Assembly: GCA_963740455.1 (NCBI GenBank)
Contig: CAVUEF010000021.1
Coordinates: 74,237 to 138,236 of the forward strand
DNA length: 64,000 nucleotides
DNA from: Paucibacter sp963740455
Lineage (GTDB): Bacteria > Pseudomonadota > Gammaproteobacteria > Burkholderiales > Burkholderiaceae_C
Direction: 5' to 3'
A model generated the notes under the pieces. That model was not told the DNA's origin. It searched no databases and worked only from the letters and a program-made list of their open reading frames with translations. Below, in pieces: positions 1 through 9,999 of this stretch. The position numbers and the translations under genes are program-made. Every line of letters starts with the position of its first letter. Within the stretch, counting starts at the first letter, position 1.

Positions 1-25
1 GTTCAGGCCGGCGTGATCGTTCGGC

Positions 26-841
26 TCAGGCCCTGAAGCGCTCGCGCAGACTCTGCGCGGTGGCCAGTGGCCGCCCCAGCAGATCGGCGATTTGCGCCGC
101 CTGCGCGACCAGCGCCGCGTTGTCGGGTGCGAGAGCGCCGTTCTTCAGATACAGATTGTTCTCGAAGCCGACGCGTGCATGGCCGCCGAGCGCCGCGGCA
201 GCCGTCATGCAAGCATGTTCGGTGGCGCCGAAGGCGCACACGGCCCAGGGTTCAATCCCGTCATGCGCCTGCACAAACGGCAGCAGATCGCGCGGGCTCG
301 ATGTCTGGCCTGCGCTGTAACGGCCCAGCACGAAGAGCAGGAACCATGGCGCGCTCGCTATGACGCCGGCGCGTCGCAGCGTCTGCCAGCGTTCCAGGTC
401 GGCCACGTCGTAAAGAATCACCTGCGTCATGACGCGCTCGGCCGCCAGCCAGTCGAAGAATGCGGCCAGGCCCTTCTCGCCGATTTCGGGCTGGTCGAGT
501 TCGCGCAGCCCCACCGACACCGCTTCGGGCCGCAGCTCGCGCACCATTGCGATCTGCGCGGGCGCCTGATAGACCTTGGCTGCCTCGCTCGTGACTTGCA
601 GCACCAGCGCGTCGCCGACGGCCGCGCGCACCACGCGCAAGGCCTCGCGATAGCCATCCACATCGAGACTGTGGCGCCCCTGCGCGTCGCGGATATGCAG
701 GTGCAGCATGGCCGCGCCGGCGTCCAGACAACGCTTGGCCGTCACGGCCAGTTCGGCCGCCGTCAGCGGCACAGCAGCATGGTCGGCGTGCTGCTTGTAG
801 GCGCCGTTGGGCGCAACCGTAACGATCAATTCGTTCATCAC
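26..841 (-). CDS. BKACE family 3-keto-5-aminohexanoate cleavage enzyme-like protein
   Basis: A 271-residue protein of the BKACE (DUF849) family. Family members are Zn-dependent TIM barrels that condense a beta-keto acid with acetyl-CoA, giving acetoacetate and a new acyl-CoA. The Zn-ligand motif HLHIRD sits at residues 47-52, and a C-terminal GFENN/LYLKNG stretch is also typical. Length matches the family (about 270-310). The start may be either of two adjacent ATGs (841 or 838). It is the last gene of a minus-strand group after an Lrp regulator, a diguanylate cyclase and an EamA exporter. The true beta-keto acid substrate cannot be read from sequence, so lysine fermentation should not be assumed. 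Confidence 0.85.
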   Translation of the reverse strand: MMNELIVTVAPNGAYKQHADHAAVPLTAAELAVTAKRCLDAGAAMLHLHIRDAQGRHSLDVDGYREALRVVRAAVGDALVLQVTSEAAKVYQAPAQIAMVRELRPEAVSVGLRELDQPEIGEKGLAAFFDWLAAERVMTQVILYDVADLERWQTLRRAGVIASAPWFLLFVLGRYSAGQTSSPRDLLPFVQAHDGIEPWAVCAFGATEHACMTAAAALGGHARVGFENNLYLKNGALAPDNAALVAQAAQIADLLGRPLATAQSLRERFRA

Positions 842-860
842 ATGGCTTCCTGTCCAGTCT

Positions 861-1739
861 TCAGCGCCTTGCTGCCGGCCACAAGAGATTGATGGCCAGG
901 CCGCTGAGCACCAGTGCGGCGGCGATCAGCTTCCAGGCCGGCATGGTCTCGCCCAGCCACCAGGCCGCGCTGCTCATGCCGAACACCGGCACCAGCAAGG
1001 CCATGGGCACGATGGTGGCGGCGGCGTGGCGCGCCAGCAGCCAGCCCCAGATGCCGTAGCCGAACAAGGTATTGCCCCACGACTGCCACAGCACCGCACC
1101 CCAGGCTTGAGCGCTCATCGCCTGCAAGCTGTGCGCGATGCGCTCCGGCCCTTCGAATGTCAGCGACAGGACCAGCAGCGGCGGCACCGCAAACAAACTG
1201 GTCCACACCATATACGACAGCATATTCACGCGGCCCGCCTGCTTGCCCACCATATTCGCGACCGCCCACGACAGCGCCGCGCACAACACCATCAACAGGC
1301 CCAGCACCGTGGTGCTGGCGTCGGTGTGCCAGGCGATCACGGCCAGACCCGCAGCGGCCGTCAGCAAACCCGTCCATTGGTGGCTGCGCAGGCGTTCATG
1401 CGTGAGTCGCATCGCCAGCAGCACGGTGAAAAACACCTGGGTCTGTATCACCAGCGAGGCCAGGCCCGGCGCTATCTGCGTGCGCATGGCCAGGTAGAGC
1501 AGACCGAACTGGCCCACGCCTATCAACACGCCGTAGCTGGCCAGATTGCGCCAGGGCACGGCGGGGCGCGGCAGAAACAGCAATGCAGGAAGCACCGCGA
1601 AACAAAAACGCAGCGTGGCGAACAGGAATGGCGGCAACTCGCCCAAGGCCAGCTTGATGACGACGAAGTTGCTGCCCCAGATGGCCACCACCATGAGCGC
1701 CAGCAAGAAGTGCCGCAAGGGCAGTGCTGCTGCCATCAA
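861..1739 (-). CDS. EamA/DMT-superfamily exporter
   Basis: A 292-residue integral membrane protein with about ten hydrophobic segments in two repeats of five, the pattern of the drug/metabolite transporter EamA family. The N-terminus (WGSNFVVIKLAL) is typical of RhaT/YdcZ-like exporters. Its ATG overlaps the stop of the upstream diguanylate cyclase gene by 4 bp (ATGA), so the two are probably translationally coupled. It lies 19 bp upstream of the BKACE gene. By family it exports small metabolites or amino acids across the inner membrane. The substrate is unknown. Confidence 0.85.
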   Translation of the reverse strand: MMAAALPLRHFLLALMVVAIWGSNFVVIKLALGELPPFLFATLRFCFAVLPALLFLPRPAVPWRNLASYGVLIGVGQFGLLYLAMRTQIAPGLASLVIQTQVFFTVLLAMRLTHERLRSHQWTGLLTAAAGLAVIAWHTDASTTVLGLLMVLCAALSWAVANMVGKQAGRVNMLSYMVWTSLFAVPPLLVLSLTFEGPERIAHSLQAMSAQAWGAVLWQSWGNTLFGYGIWGWLLARHAAATIVPMALLVPVFGMSSAAWWLGETMPAWKLIAAALVLSGLAINLLWPAARR

Positions 1740-2857
1740 TCGGCAACCACGCGATTGCGGCCCCGCTTCTTGGCTTCGTAAAGCAGCCGGTCGGCGCGCT
1801 CAATCGTCTGGGCGAGCGTCTCATCGGGCCTGTGTTCGGTCAGACCGGCCGAGAAGGTGACGCTGAGCTCGACCCCTGCGACCAACACCTCATGCTGCTG
1901 CACCAGCTCGCGCAGCCGCTCGATGCCCGCCAGCGCCAGCGGCAGGTTGGTATTGGGCAATACCGCGACGAACTCCTCGCCGCCCCAGCGCGCCAGCAGG
2001 TCGGAGCCGCGCAAGGCGCCGAGGCACACTTGCGCAAAGGCGCGCAGTACTTCATCGCCGGCGCCGTGGCCATACAGGTCATTGACCCGCTTGAAGTAGT
2101 CGATGTCGAACAGACCCACACAAAACGAGTTGCCGCTGCGCAGGTTTCGCTGCACTTCCATTTCAAGCAGCGATTGCATGTGACGGCGGTTGAACAGACC
2201 GGTCAGATCGTCGTGCGTGGCCAGCACCTGGATCTTGCCCAGCGCTTCGGCCAGTTCCTCCTTCTGCCGCGCCAGGCGATGGCGGATCTGGCTCAGGCGC
2301 CCGGCCAGCAGCGAGATCACCGGCAGCGTCGCCAACAGCATCAGGAAGTGGCCCAGTTCAACGGCGGGCACGTACACATCGGGCCGGAGCTTGACCATCA
2401 CGGCCATCACGACGGTGAACAAGAGCAGGGCATAAAAGCTCAAGAACACCGTATTGCGCAAGCGCATCTGGAACATCGTGAACACCAGCACGGTCATCAG
2501 CACCGGGAACACCGCACCGCGCAAGGGTCCGGCCAATCCATAGGCAACGGCCCCGCACACAATGGCGAAGCCCGTTTGAAACCCGGTCAGCGAAGGGTCT
2601 GAAAAACGCGCCGACATGCCGCTGCGAATGAAGACGTAAGCCAGCAACATGCCGCCCACCGAGACCGTTGTCCACAAGGAGACCCATGCGGGCTGCACCA
2701 CGCCGGCCCAGACACCGTAGTTCATGATGGCAGCGCCCATCGTCATCAGCGACACGGCCAGGCTGCACTGGAGCAGGCGCACGCGCTTCACGCGGTCGGT
2801 GGTCAGCAACAGGTCGGCAAGACGTCCGAGCGCGACAGCTTCAGATCGAGCTTTCAT
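1736..2857 (-). CDS. membrane-bound diguanylate cyclase (GGDEF)
   Basis: A 373-residue protein that makes cyclic di-GMP from two GTP. The N-terminal half contains about six transmembrane helices with no recognised sensory fold. A short coiled-coil leads into a C-terminal GGDEF domain with an intact GGEEF active site at residues 292-296. An RGSD inhibitory I-site lies exactly five residues before it, so product inhibition is likely. The ATG at 2857 is preferred over one 39 bp upstream, which would overlap the Lrp gene. No EAL domain is present. It lies between the Lrp regulator (11 bp gap) and the EamA gene (4 bp overlap). Confidence 0.9.
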   Translation of the reverse strand: MKARSEAVALGRLADLLLTTDRVKRVRLLQCSLAVSLMTMGAAIMNYGVWAGVVQPAWVSLWTTVSVGGMLLAYVFIRSGMSARFSDPSLTGFQTGFAIVCGAVAYGLAGPLRGAVFPVLMTVLVFTMFQMRLRNTVFLSFYALLLFTVVMAVMVKLRPDVYVPAVELGHFLMLLATLPVISLLAGRLSQIRHRLARQKEELAEALGKIQVLATHDDLTGLFNRRHMQSLLEMEVQRNLRSGNSFCVGLFDIDYFKRVNDLYGHGAGDEVLRAFAQVCLGALRGSDLLARWGGEEFVAVLPNTNLPLALAGIERLRELVQQHEVLVAGVELSVTFSAGLTEHRPDETLAQTIERADRLLYEAKKRGRNRVVAD

Positions 2858-2867
2858 GCCCGCTAGC

Positions 2868-3476
2868 CTAACGCATGTCAGGTGTCTGGCCGCCACGGAC
2901 GGGTTGCAGATGCGTCAGCGGCATGACCGCCCCCGCCTTCACCTCGCCCAGCGAGAAACTCGTGTGCATGTCCTTGACATTCGGTAGGTGCAGCAAGGTG
3001 TCGATGGAAAAACGCGAGAACGCATCGAGGTCGGTGGCCAGCACCTGCAGCTCGAAGGTGCCGGCCCCCGAGATGTAGTGGCACGAAATCACCTCGGGCA
3101 ATTCGCGTATCGCCTCTTCAAGCTGTTTGGTTGCCGCACCGGTGTTGCGCTCGGCGTCCAGGCGCACGAAGGCCAGCACCCCGAGGCCCACCTTGCGCCG
3201 GTCGATCTCGGCACGGTAGCCGGTGATATAGCCCTGCTCTTCGAGCCACTTGACGCGCCGCCAGGCGGGCGCCGCCGACAAGCCGATGCGCGCCGCGAGC
3301 TCGGCGTTGGACAGGCGTGCGTCGAGCTGCAACTCGTGCAGGATGGCAATGTGATACCGGTCCAGCGCTTCGACCGCAGCGTCGGCGCCGGGCGCATCAC
3401 GGTGCGTCTTGACGACCGGACTGCGTCTAGTGGTTTGCCCGGATTTTGGGTTTTTCGATGTCATCTTGCATTTCAA
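2868..3476 (-). CDS. Lrp/AsnC family transcriptional regulator
   Basis: A protein of up to 202 residues. It has an AsnC-type helix-turn-helix (LDRYHIAILHELQLDARLSN region, about residues 38-95) followed by a RAM/ACT-like ligand and oligomerization domain. The N-terminal 35 residues are basic and longer than in typical Lrp proteins (about 150 aa). Starts at 3476 or 3464 are possible and no strong ribosome site separates them. It is divergent from the indolepyruvate oxidoreductase gene with a 160-bp intergenic region, so control of that gene by amino acids or aromatic keto acids is likely but inferred. It heads the minus-strand group with the cyclase, exporter and BKACE genes. Confidence 0.88.
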   Translation of the reverse strand: MKCKMTSKNPKSGQTTRRSPVVKTHRDAPGADAAVEALDRYHIAILHELQLDARLSNAELAARIGLSAAPAWRRVKWLEEQGYITGYRAEIDRRKVGLGVLAFVRLDAERNTGAATKQLEEAIRELPEVISCHYISGAGTFELQVLATDLDAFSRFSIDTLLHLPNVKDMHTSFSLGEVKAGAVMPLTHLQPVRGGQTPDMR

Positions 3477-3636
3477 ATCGTGTTTGAAGAAAGATTATTG
3501 CGCACAGACCCTGGTTCCGGCCACATATAGAAAGCACTGCGCGCAGCGCTTTGCCTACACTCGCGCAACGCCCTGCCGATGCTGCGCCGCGCCGCGAGCC
3601 AGGGCCGCCGGACCCGCCCCCAAGGAGCTTGAATCC

Positions 3637-6600
3637 ATGAATGCCCCGCTACCCGATTCCGTCCGCCTTGCCCTTGAGCAGGCCTCGCTCGACGACAAAT
3701 ACAGCCTCGACTCGGGCCGCGCCTTCATGAGCGGCGTGCAAGCCTTGGTGCGCTTGCCGATCCTGCAGCGCCAGCGCGACGCGCTCGTCGGCCTGAACAC
3801 CGGCGGCTTCATCAGCGGCTACCGCGGCTCGCCGCTGGGCGGCTACGACCAGGCCTTGATGGCAGCCAAGAAGCATCTGGATGCGCACAACATCGTGTTC
3901 CAGCCCGGCGTCAACGAAGAGCTGGCGGCCACCGCCGTGTGGGGCACGCAGCAGCTCGATCTGTATCCGGCGACCAAGAAGGTCGACGGCGTGTTCGGCA
4001 TCTGGTACGGCAAGGGGCCAGGTGTTGACCGCAGTTGCGACGTCTTCAAGCACGCGAACATGGCGGGCACCTCCAGGCACGGCGGCGTTATCGCGGTGGC
4101 CGGCGACGATCATGTCTCGAAGAGCAGCACGGCGGCGCACCAGAGCGACCACATCTTCAAGGCCTGCGGACTGCCGGTGTTCTTCCCGTCGAACGTGCAG
4201 GACATCCTCGACATGGGCTTGCATGCGATCGCGATGAGCCGCTTTTCGGGTGTCTGGTCAGGCATGAAGACGATCCAGGAAGTGGTCGAATCGTCGGCCT
4301 CGGTGTCGGTCGATCCGGACCGCGTGAAGATCGTCATGCCCGAGGATTTCCAGATGCCTGCGGGCGGAGTGCACATCCGCTGGCCCGACGCGCCGCTCGA
4401 GCAAGAGGCGCGGCTCATGAACTACAAGTGGTACGCGGCACTCGCCTATGTGCGCGCCAACAAGCTCAACCACAACGTCGTCTCGACACCGCACGATCGC
4501 TTCGGCATCATCGCCAGCGGCAAGGCCTTCAACGACACGCGCCAGGCGCTCGCCGACCTGGGGCTGGACGACGCCAACTGCCAACGCCTGGGCGTGCGTG
4601 TGCACAAGGTGAATGTGGTGTGGCCGCTCGAGGCCACCATCACGCGCGACTTCGCCCTGGGTCTGCAAGAAATCCTGGTGGTCGAGGAAAAGCGCCAGGT
4701 CATCGAATACCAGCTCAAGGAATCGCTCTACAACTGGCGCGCCGACGTGCGCCCGCGCGTGCTGGGCAAGTTCGACGAGAGCGAGGGCGCCGACAACAGC
4801 GGCGGCGAGTGGAGCCACCCCAATCCGGGCGGCACCTGGCTGCTGCGCGCCAACGCCGATCTGACGCCGGCGCTGATCGCCAAGGCGATCGCCAAGCGAC
4901 TCAAGAAACTCGGCGTCGACGCCGACACGAGCGCGCGCATGGACGCGCGTCTGGCCGTGATCGAGGCCAAGGAGCGCGCGCTCGTCGAGCTCAAGACCGA
5001 CACCGGCGAGCGCGCGCCGTGGTTTTGCAGCGGCTGCCCGCACAACACCAGCACGCGCGTGCCCGAGGGCTCGCGCGCGGTGGCCGGCATCGGCTGCCAC
5101 TTCATGGCGGTGTGGATGGACCGCAGCACCGTCACCTTCAGCCAGATGGGTGGCGAAGGCGTGTCGTGGATCGGCCAGGCGCCGTTCACCACCGACCAGC
5201 ACATCTTCGCCAATCTGGGCGATGGCACCTACTTCCACAGCGGCCTGCTCGCGATACGCCAGAGCATCGCCGCCGGCGTCAACATCACCTACAAGATCCT
5301 CTACAACGACGCCGTCGCGATGACCGGCGGCCAGCGCGTCGGCGAGCGTGCCGAGGGCCACACGGTGCTGCAGATCATGGGCAGCCTGGTCGCCGAAGGC
5401 GTGACCAAGCTGGTGATCGTGACCGACGAGCCCGACAAATACGCCGGCGTCACGCTCGCCGCCGGCGTGACCGTGCACCACCGCGACGAGCTCGACCGCA
5501 TCCAGCGCGAGCTGCGCGAGATCAAGGGCACGACCGCACTCATCTACGACCAGGTCTGCGCCACCGAAAAGCGCCGCCGCCGCAAGCGCGGCACGCTTGC
5601 CACGCCCGACCAGACCGTCGTCATCAACGAGCTGGTGTGCGAAGGCTGCGGCGACTGTTCGGTGCAGAGCAACTGCCTGAGCGTCGAGCCTGTCGAGACC
5701 GAGTTCGGCCGCAAGCGCCGCATCAACCAGAACACCTGCAACAAGGACTATTCGTGCGTGAAGGGCTTCTGCCCGAGCTTCGTCACCGTCGAGGGCGGCA
5801 CGCTCAGGAAGCCGAAGAAAGAGAAGCGGGGTGACCTGGCCAGCATGCAGGCAATACCTGACCCCGTGCTGCCGGCTTGCGAGCAGGCCTGGGGCATCGT
5901 GGTCGGCGGCGTCGGCGGCACCGGCGTCATCACGATAGGCCAGTTGCTCGGCATGGCCGCGCATCTGGAGGGCAAGGGCGTCGTCACCCAGGACGCCGGC
6001 GGTCTGGCGCAAAAGGGCGGCGCCACCTGGAGCCATATCCAGATCGCGAACCGGCAGGGCGCGATCCACACGACCAAGGTCGACACCGCCAAGGCCGACC
6101 TGGTGATCGGCTGCGACGCCATCGTCGCCGCCAGCAAGGTCACCCTGGGCGTGATCGCACCGGGCCGTACTTTCGTGGCGCTCAACAACCACGGCACACC
6201 GACCGCGGCCTTCGTGAAGAATCCGGACTGGCAGTTCCCGGCCGAAGGCTGCGCAGCCACGCTGGCCGCGGCGACCACGCCCGACTTGCTCGGCGCGTTC
6301 GACGCCGAGCAAGTGGCGGTGCAGTTGATCGGCGACTCGATCTACACGAATCCGCTGCTGCTGGGCTATGCCTGGCAAAAAGGCCGCGTGCCGATCAGCC
6401 TGGCGGCGCTGATGCGATCGATGGAGTTGAACGGCGTGCAGGTCGACAACAACAAGGCGGCGTTCGATTGGGGCCGCCGCTGCGCCCATGATCTGGCGTC
6501 GGTGCAGGCGCTGTTCAAGGCAGCGCAAGTCATCGCCTTCGTCAAGAAGCCGGGGCTTGCCGAGATCGTGGCCAGGCGCGTCGAGTTCCTGAGCGACTAT

Positions 6601-7182
6601 CAGAACGCAAACTACGCCACGCAGTACCAGCTCTTTGTCGAGCAGGTGCGCGCGGCCGAGGCCAAGCTGGGCAACAGCACGCGCCTGAGCGAAGCGGTGG
6701 CGCGCTATCTGTTCAAGCTGATGGCCTACAAGGACGAGTACGAAGTGGCGCGCCTGCACAGCTCGACCGTGTTCACCGACAAGCTCTCAGCCATGTTCGA
6801 GGGTGATTACAAAATCAAGCACCACCTCGCGCCGCCGCTCACCGCGCAGAAGAACGACAAGGGCGAACTCGTCAAGAAGCCCTTCGGCCCCTGGGTGCGC
6901 CCGATGTTCGGCGTGCTCGCCAAGCTCAAGGGACTGCGCGGCACCGCGCTCGATCCGTTCGGCCGCAGCGACGAAAGAAAGACCGAGCGTGCCTTGATAG
7001 GCGAATACCGCGCCTGCATCGCCGAGCTGCTCGCCAAGCTCAGCGCGCAAAACCTCGACCAGGCGATTGCAATCGCGCGCATCCCCGAAGAGATCCGCGG
7101 CTTCGGCCATGTCAAGGCGCGCCATCTGGTCGCAGCGCGAGCCAAGTGGCAGGCATTGATGCAGCAGTGGCGCGGCGCCTGA
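3637..7182 (+). CDS. fused indolepyruvate ferredoxin oxidoreductase (IorA-IorB type)
   Basis: An 1181-residue enzyme that oxidatively decarboxylates aryl-pyruvates (indolepyruvate, phenylpyruvate) to aryl-acetyl-CoA with thiamine diphosphate and iron-sulfur clusters. The start ATG at 3637 has AAGGAG ten bases upstream; an open frame runs further upstream but lacks such a site. In order: a pyrimidine-binding TPP domain, a TPP-pyrophosphate domain (LGDG near residue 528, MTGGQ near 562), a ferredoxin-like cysteine cluster from C668, and a C-terminal gamma domain beginning GGVGGTGV. This long single-chain form is common in Burkholderiales and differs from the archaeal two-subunit enzyme. The linker before the gamma domain contains an inverted motif resembling a REP element (5828-5865). 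Likely regulator: the divergent Lrp. Confidence 0.93.
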   Translation: MNAPLPDSVRLALEQASLDDKYSLDSGRAFMSGVQALVRLPILQRQRDALVGLNTGGFISGYRGSPLGGYDQALMAAKKHLDAHNIVFQPGVNEELAATAVWGTQQLDLYPATKKVDGVFGIWYGKGPGVDRSCDVFKHANMAGTSRHGGVIAVAGDDHVSKSSTAAHQSDHIFKACGLPVFFPSNVQDILDMGLHAIAMSRFSGVWSGMKTIQEVVESSASVSVDPDRVKIVMPEDFQMPAGGVHIRWPDAPLEQEARLMNYKWYAALAYVRANKLNHNVVSTPHDRFGIIASGKAFNDTRQALADLGLDDANCQRLGVRVHKVNVVWPLEATITRDFALGLQEILVVEEKRQVIEYQLKESLYNWRADVRPRVLGKFDESEGADNSGGEWSHPNPGGTWLLRANADLTPALIAKAIAKRLKKLGVDADTSARMDARLAVIEAKERALVELKTDTGERAPWFCSGCPHNTSTRVPEGSRAVAGIGCHFMAVWMDRSTVTFSQMGGEGVSWIGQAPFTTDQHIFANLGDGTYFHSGLLAIRQSIAAGVNITYKILYNDAVAMTGGQRVGERAEGHTVLQIMGSLVAEGVTKLVIVTDEPDKYAGVTLAAGVTVHHRDELDRIQRELREIKGTTALIYDQVCATEKRRRRKRGTLATPDQTVVINELVCEGCGDCSVQSNCLSVEPVETEFGRKRRINQNTCNKDYSCVKGFCPSFVTVEGGTLRKPKKEKRGDLASMQAIPDPVLPACEQAWGIVVGGVGGTGVITIGQLLGMAAHLEGKGVVTQDAGGLAQKGGATWSHIQIANRQGAIHTTKVDTAKADLVIGCDAIVAASKVTLGVIAPGRTFVALNNHGTPTAAFVKNPDWQFPAEGCAATLAAATTPDLLGAFDAEQVAVQLIGDSIYTNPLLLGYAWQKGRVPISLAALMRSMELNGVQVDNNKAAFDWGRRCAHDLASVQALFKAAQVIAFVKKPGLAEIVARRVEFLSDYQNANYATQYQLFVEQVRAAEAKLGNSTRLSEAVARYLFKLMAYKDEYEVARLHSSTVFTDKLSAMFEGDYKIKHHLAPPLTAQKNDKGELVKKPFGPWVRPMFGVLAKLKGLRGTALDPFGRSDERKTERALIGEYRACIAELLAKLSAQNLDQAIAIARIPEEIRGFGHVKARHLVAARAKWQALMQQWRGA

Positions 7183-7306
7183 GGCGGAGGTAGTGCAAGG
7201 CCGGGCCGTCTCGCCATGGCCGCGGCGCTGGGTCGCCTCGCTTCGCCTTCACTTCAAGGCAAGATGCTCATCCGCATCTTGTCGCTTGCTTGTCGTCAAA
7301 GCTTTG

Positions 7307-8611
7307 TCATGAGAAATGCACGCCCGACACGCGCAGCCAGGGCAGGCACCAGGCGCCGGTGTCGATGCGCTCGCGGCTGACCGCCACCACGTCGAGCAGC
7401 ATGCGTGCGACATTGGCCGAGATCATGGTCTCGGACAGCGCCGTCGTGGTGGCGCCGTCCATGATGGCGAAACTGTTCTTGATGATGCCCGAGAAGTCGC
7501 CGTTGGAGGCCGGATTGCCCATTGACAAACGCCCGACCAGCGCGCCGCGCGGCACACCGCTCAGAATTTCGCTCAAGGGCGTCGCGCCCGCTGCCAATTG
7601 CCAGCCGCCGGCGGCGGTCGGCACATGCGCGATGCCGGTCTTGCGGCTGCCGTAAAGACTGGGCGTCAATGCCAGCAGCTTGCCGGCGTCGAGCAATTGC
7701 ACTGGTGGTGTGACGAAGGCATCGCCCGAGATCGCTGCGATGCCGGGCGCATCAAAGCGGCTGCTCAATGAGAGTAAGTCCGAGGCAATGCTTGTACCGA
7801 CCCGGTCGCGGTACAGCGAGCTGCCCGAGATCAGCTGCACATCGCCCAGCTGCGCGTGCAGCCAGCCCAATAGCGTTGCCACCGCGGGTGGCGTGAGCAC
7901 CACGTCGCCGACAAACTTGCCACCGAAACAATCAAACACGCCTTGCGTGTCGATCGAGCGCGTCAGCGCGCGCATCATCGCGCCGATGCCGAACCGTTCG
8001 GCGCCGGGAAGGCTGCGCAAGGCTTCGCACTGGCCGCCGGTGTAATCGAAGGAACTGGTGCGCTCCTTGCCGTCGCGCCCGGGCCCATGCGCGGTGCCGA
8101 ACACGCTCAACTCATACCAGCCGAGCTGGCAGGCGAGATCGCTGCCCTGGCTGGTCAGCACCCGCGAGTCAAAACAGGCGTGCGAGGCCACGCCTTCCTC
8201 TATCGTCATCGACGGCGTCTCGCGCTCGCGAAATTCGAGCAACTCGCGTGCGCTGTCAAGCAAGGCGTCCAGATCGCCGTCGAGCGGCCCTTGTTTGATG
8301 GCGATCTGCTGGCCGGCCGATACTGCATTCGCATCGTCTTGCGGCGCTGCTGTGGCGTCAACGCGCAAAGCCGCCGCCGCAGCGGCAATCGATGCCGGCT
8401 GCAAATCGGACAGCTCGGTGCTGGCCTTGCGGCCGCCCCACAGCCCCACCAGCGCCAGCTTGTGGTTCTCGGTACTGCGCAGCAAGCTGGGCTCGCTCAA
8501 ATTGATGTTCACCTCGGTGAGCACGCGCCGGCTGGCGCCGGCCTGCGCCGCATCAGCGCCCTCGCGCTTCAGCGCGCGCAAACCTTGATCGGCCAAATCT
8601 TGCAGGTTCAT
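7307..8611 (-). CDS. pmbA: metalloprotease accessory subunit PmbA/TldE
   Basis: A 434-residue member of the U62 TldD/PmbA family. TldD and TldE form a heterodimer that degrades unfolded peptides and in some bacteria matures microcins or CcdA. This subunit lacks the HExxxH motif found in its neighbour, as expected for the non-catalytic partner. The start at 8611 (MNLQDLADQGL) was chosen because it aligns with the family N-terminus. The gene begins 11 bp after the tldD stop, so the pair is a two-gene operon. The hairpin-like AAGATGC/GCATCTT sequence at about 7262-7281 beyond its stop may act as a terminator but lacks a T-run. Confidence 0.92.
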   Translation of the reverse strand: MNLQDLADQGLRALKREGADAAQAGASRRVLTEVNINLSEPSLLRSTENHKLALVGLWGGRKASTELSDLQPASIAAAAAALRVDATAAPQDDANAVSAGQQIAIKQGPLDGDLDALLDSARELLEFRERETPSMTIEEGVASHACFDSRVLTSQGSDLACQLGWYELSVFGTAHGPGRDGKERTSSFDYTGGQCEALRSLPGAERFGIGAMMRALTRSIDTQGVFDCFGGKFVGDVVLTPPAVATLLGWLHAQLGDVQLISGSSLYRDRVGTSIASDLLSLSSRFDAPGIAAISGDAFVTPPVQLLDAGKLLALTPSLYGSRKTGIAHVPTAAGGWQLAAGATPLSEILSGVPRGALVGRLSMGNPASNGDFSGIIKNSFAIMDGATTTALSETMISANVARMLLDVVAVSRERIDTGAWCLPWLRVSGVHFS

Positions 8612-8622
8612 GGCTGTGCTCC

Positions 8623-9999
8623 CTATTCGCCGCCGAGGTGGGCGCGCGCGCGCAAGGCCGGCCCGCCCATCGCCACCACCATCGGCTGCTTCTTGCCGCA
8701 GTAGCCGGCCGAATCCCAATGCATGTCGTCGGATACCGCGTCGACGCTTTGCAGCACCTTGATCGCGGAACCCGAGACCGTCGTGTCGCGGATCGCCGCG
8801 CCGAGCTTGCCGTCCTTGATCTCGTAGCCGAGCGTGATGCCGAACATGAATTCGGTCGTGCTGTCGGCCTGGCCGTTGGCGGTCTTCAGCAGCAGATAAC
8901 CTTGTTCGATGCCCGCCACCATGGCGTCGAGCTTGGACTGGCCGGAGACGATCACCGTATTGCGCATGCGCACCAGGGGCTCGTCGCCGGGCGCGTAGGC
9001 GCGCGCGCTGCCGGTAGGAGTCTGGCCGAGCCGCTCGGCGGTCTCGCGGCTGTGCATGAAGCCCTTCAGAATGCCGTTCTCGATCAGCACCGCATCAGTC
9101 GCCGCCGTGCCTTCGTCATCCACATAGACCGGCATCAGCGCCTCCTGGCCACGCCAGCTGTGCGCCACATCGATCATCGTCACCAGCGGGCTTGCTACCG
9201 GCTGGCCGAGCAGCTTGGAAGTGACCGCGCCACCCAACACGATGTCGCCCTCGCAAGGGTGGCCCATCGCCTCGTGCGCCAGCATGCCGGCCAGGGCCGG
9301 CGCCAACACCATGGTGTGCTGTCCGCCGCGCGCCGGCACCGCGTGGCGCTTGGCCTGCACATGCTGGTGCAAGGCGTCGAGTTCGTCGCGCAAGGCTTCG
9401 GGCGACAGGTCGAAATCGGCCGCGCTGCCCTTCCAGGAAAACGGATGATTCAACTCCACCGGGCTGCCGTCCGCGCCCTCGGCGATGAAAGTCACGTAGC
9501 ACAGCGCGCGCTGGATGCTGGCCAGCGAATTGCCGCCGCGGCTGGTCGTCAGCCACTTGCTGTGATGCTCGTCAGCCAGCAGCAAACGCGTACTCTTCAG
9601 ATCCGGATAGCGTTGTTTGCAAAACGCGTGCAAGGCTTGCAATCGATCAACGCACTGCGCGGGCGTGAGCGCTGGCTTGCCCTGAAACACATGCTCGCCG
9701 ACATAGCCGTCCCCGCCAAGGGCCAGCGCCTTGCGCGCGCCAAAGCGCCCCATGGTGCCGGCATTGTTGCGCGCTTGGGTCACCACCTGGTCGATCTGCG
9801 CCGTGCTGCCGGCGCCGGGCAGCGCGGCGAAGCCCCAATAGCCGGCGCCGTAAGCCCGGGCGCTGACGCCGCCCTCGCTGCTTCGCAGATTCTGGGTCAG
9901 GCTGCCATCAATCATCTGCATGCGCATCTTGCGCAGCTCATGACGACGCGTTTCGAGATACTCGGTCGCCGCTGTCGCAGCCATGCCTCGATTGGACAT
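8623..9999 (-). CDS. tldD: metalloprotease TldD-like catalytic subunit
   Basis: A 458-residue TldD-family protein with the metal-binding motif HEAMGH at residues 242-247 followed by PCEGD. This is the catalytic half of the TldD/E heterodimer, which hydrolyses unfolded peptides in the cytoplasm. The start at 9999 (MSNRGMAATAA) has AGGGGG upstream. An alternative ATG lies 15 bp downstream. The product begins with an amphipathic helix (TEYLETRRHELRKMR) typical of the family. It is the first gene of the tldD-pmbA pair. Confidence 0.92.
   Translation of the reverse strand: MSNRGMAATAATEYLETRRHELRKMRMQMIDGSLTQNLRSSEGGVSARAYGAGYWGFAALPGAGSTAQIDQVVTQARNNAGTMGRFGARKALALGGDGYVGEHVFQGKPALTPAQCVDRLQALHAFCKQRYPDLKSTRLLLADEHHSKWLTTSRGGNSLASIQRALCYVTFIAEGADGSPVELNHPFSWKGSAADFDLSPEALRDELDALHQHVQAKRHAVPARGGQHTMVLAPALAGMLAHEAMGHPCEGDIVLGGAVTSKLLGQPVASPLVTMIDVAHSWRGQEALMPVYVDDEGTAATDAVLIENGILKGFMHSRETAERLGQTPTGSARAYAPGDEPLVRMRNTVIVSGQSKLDAMVAGIEQGYLLLKTANGQADSTTEFMFGITLGYEIKDGKLGAAIRDTTVSGSAIKVLQSVDAVSDDMHWDSAGYCGKKQPMVVAMGGPALRARAHLGGE

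Noticed and set aside
807..892. Long plus-strand frames over the BKACE, EamA and cyclase genes
   Set aside because: Arginine/alanine-rich shadow frames caused by high GC; the minus-strand frames carry recognisable domains.
3409..3636. N-terminal extension of the indolepyruvate oxidoreductase
   Set aside because: Overlaps the divergent Lrp gene, lacks family similarity, and a clear AAGGAG-ATG start exists at 3637.
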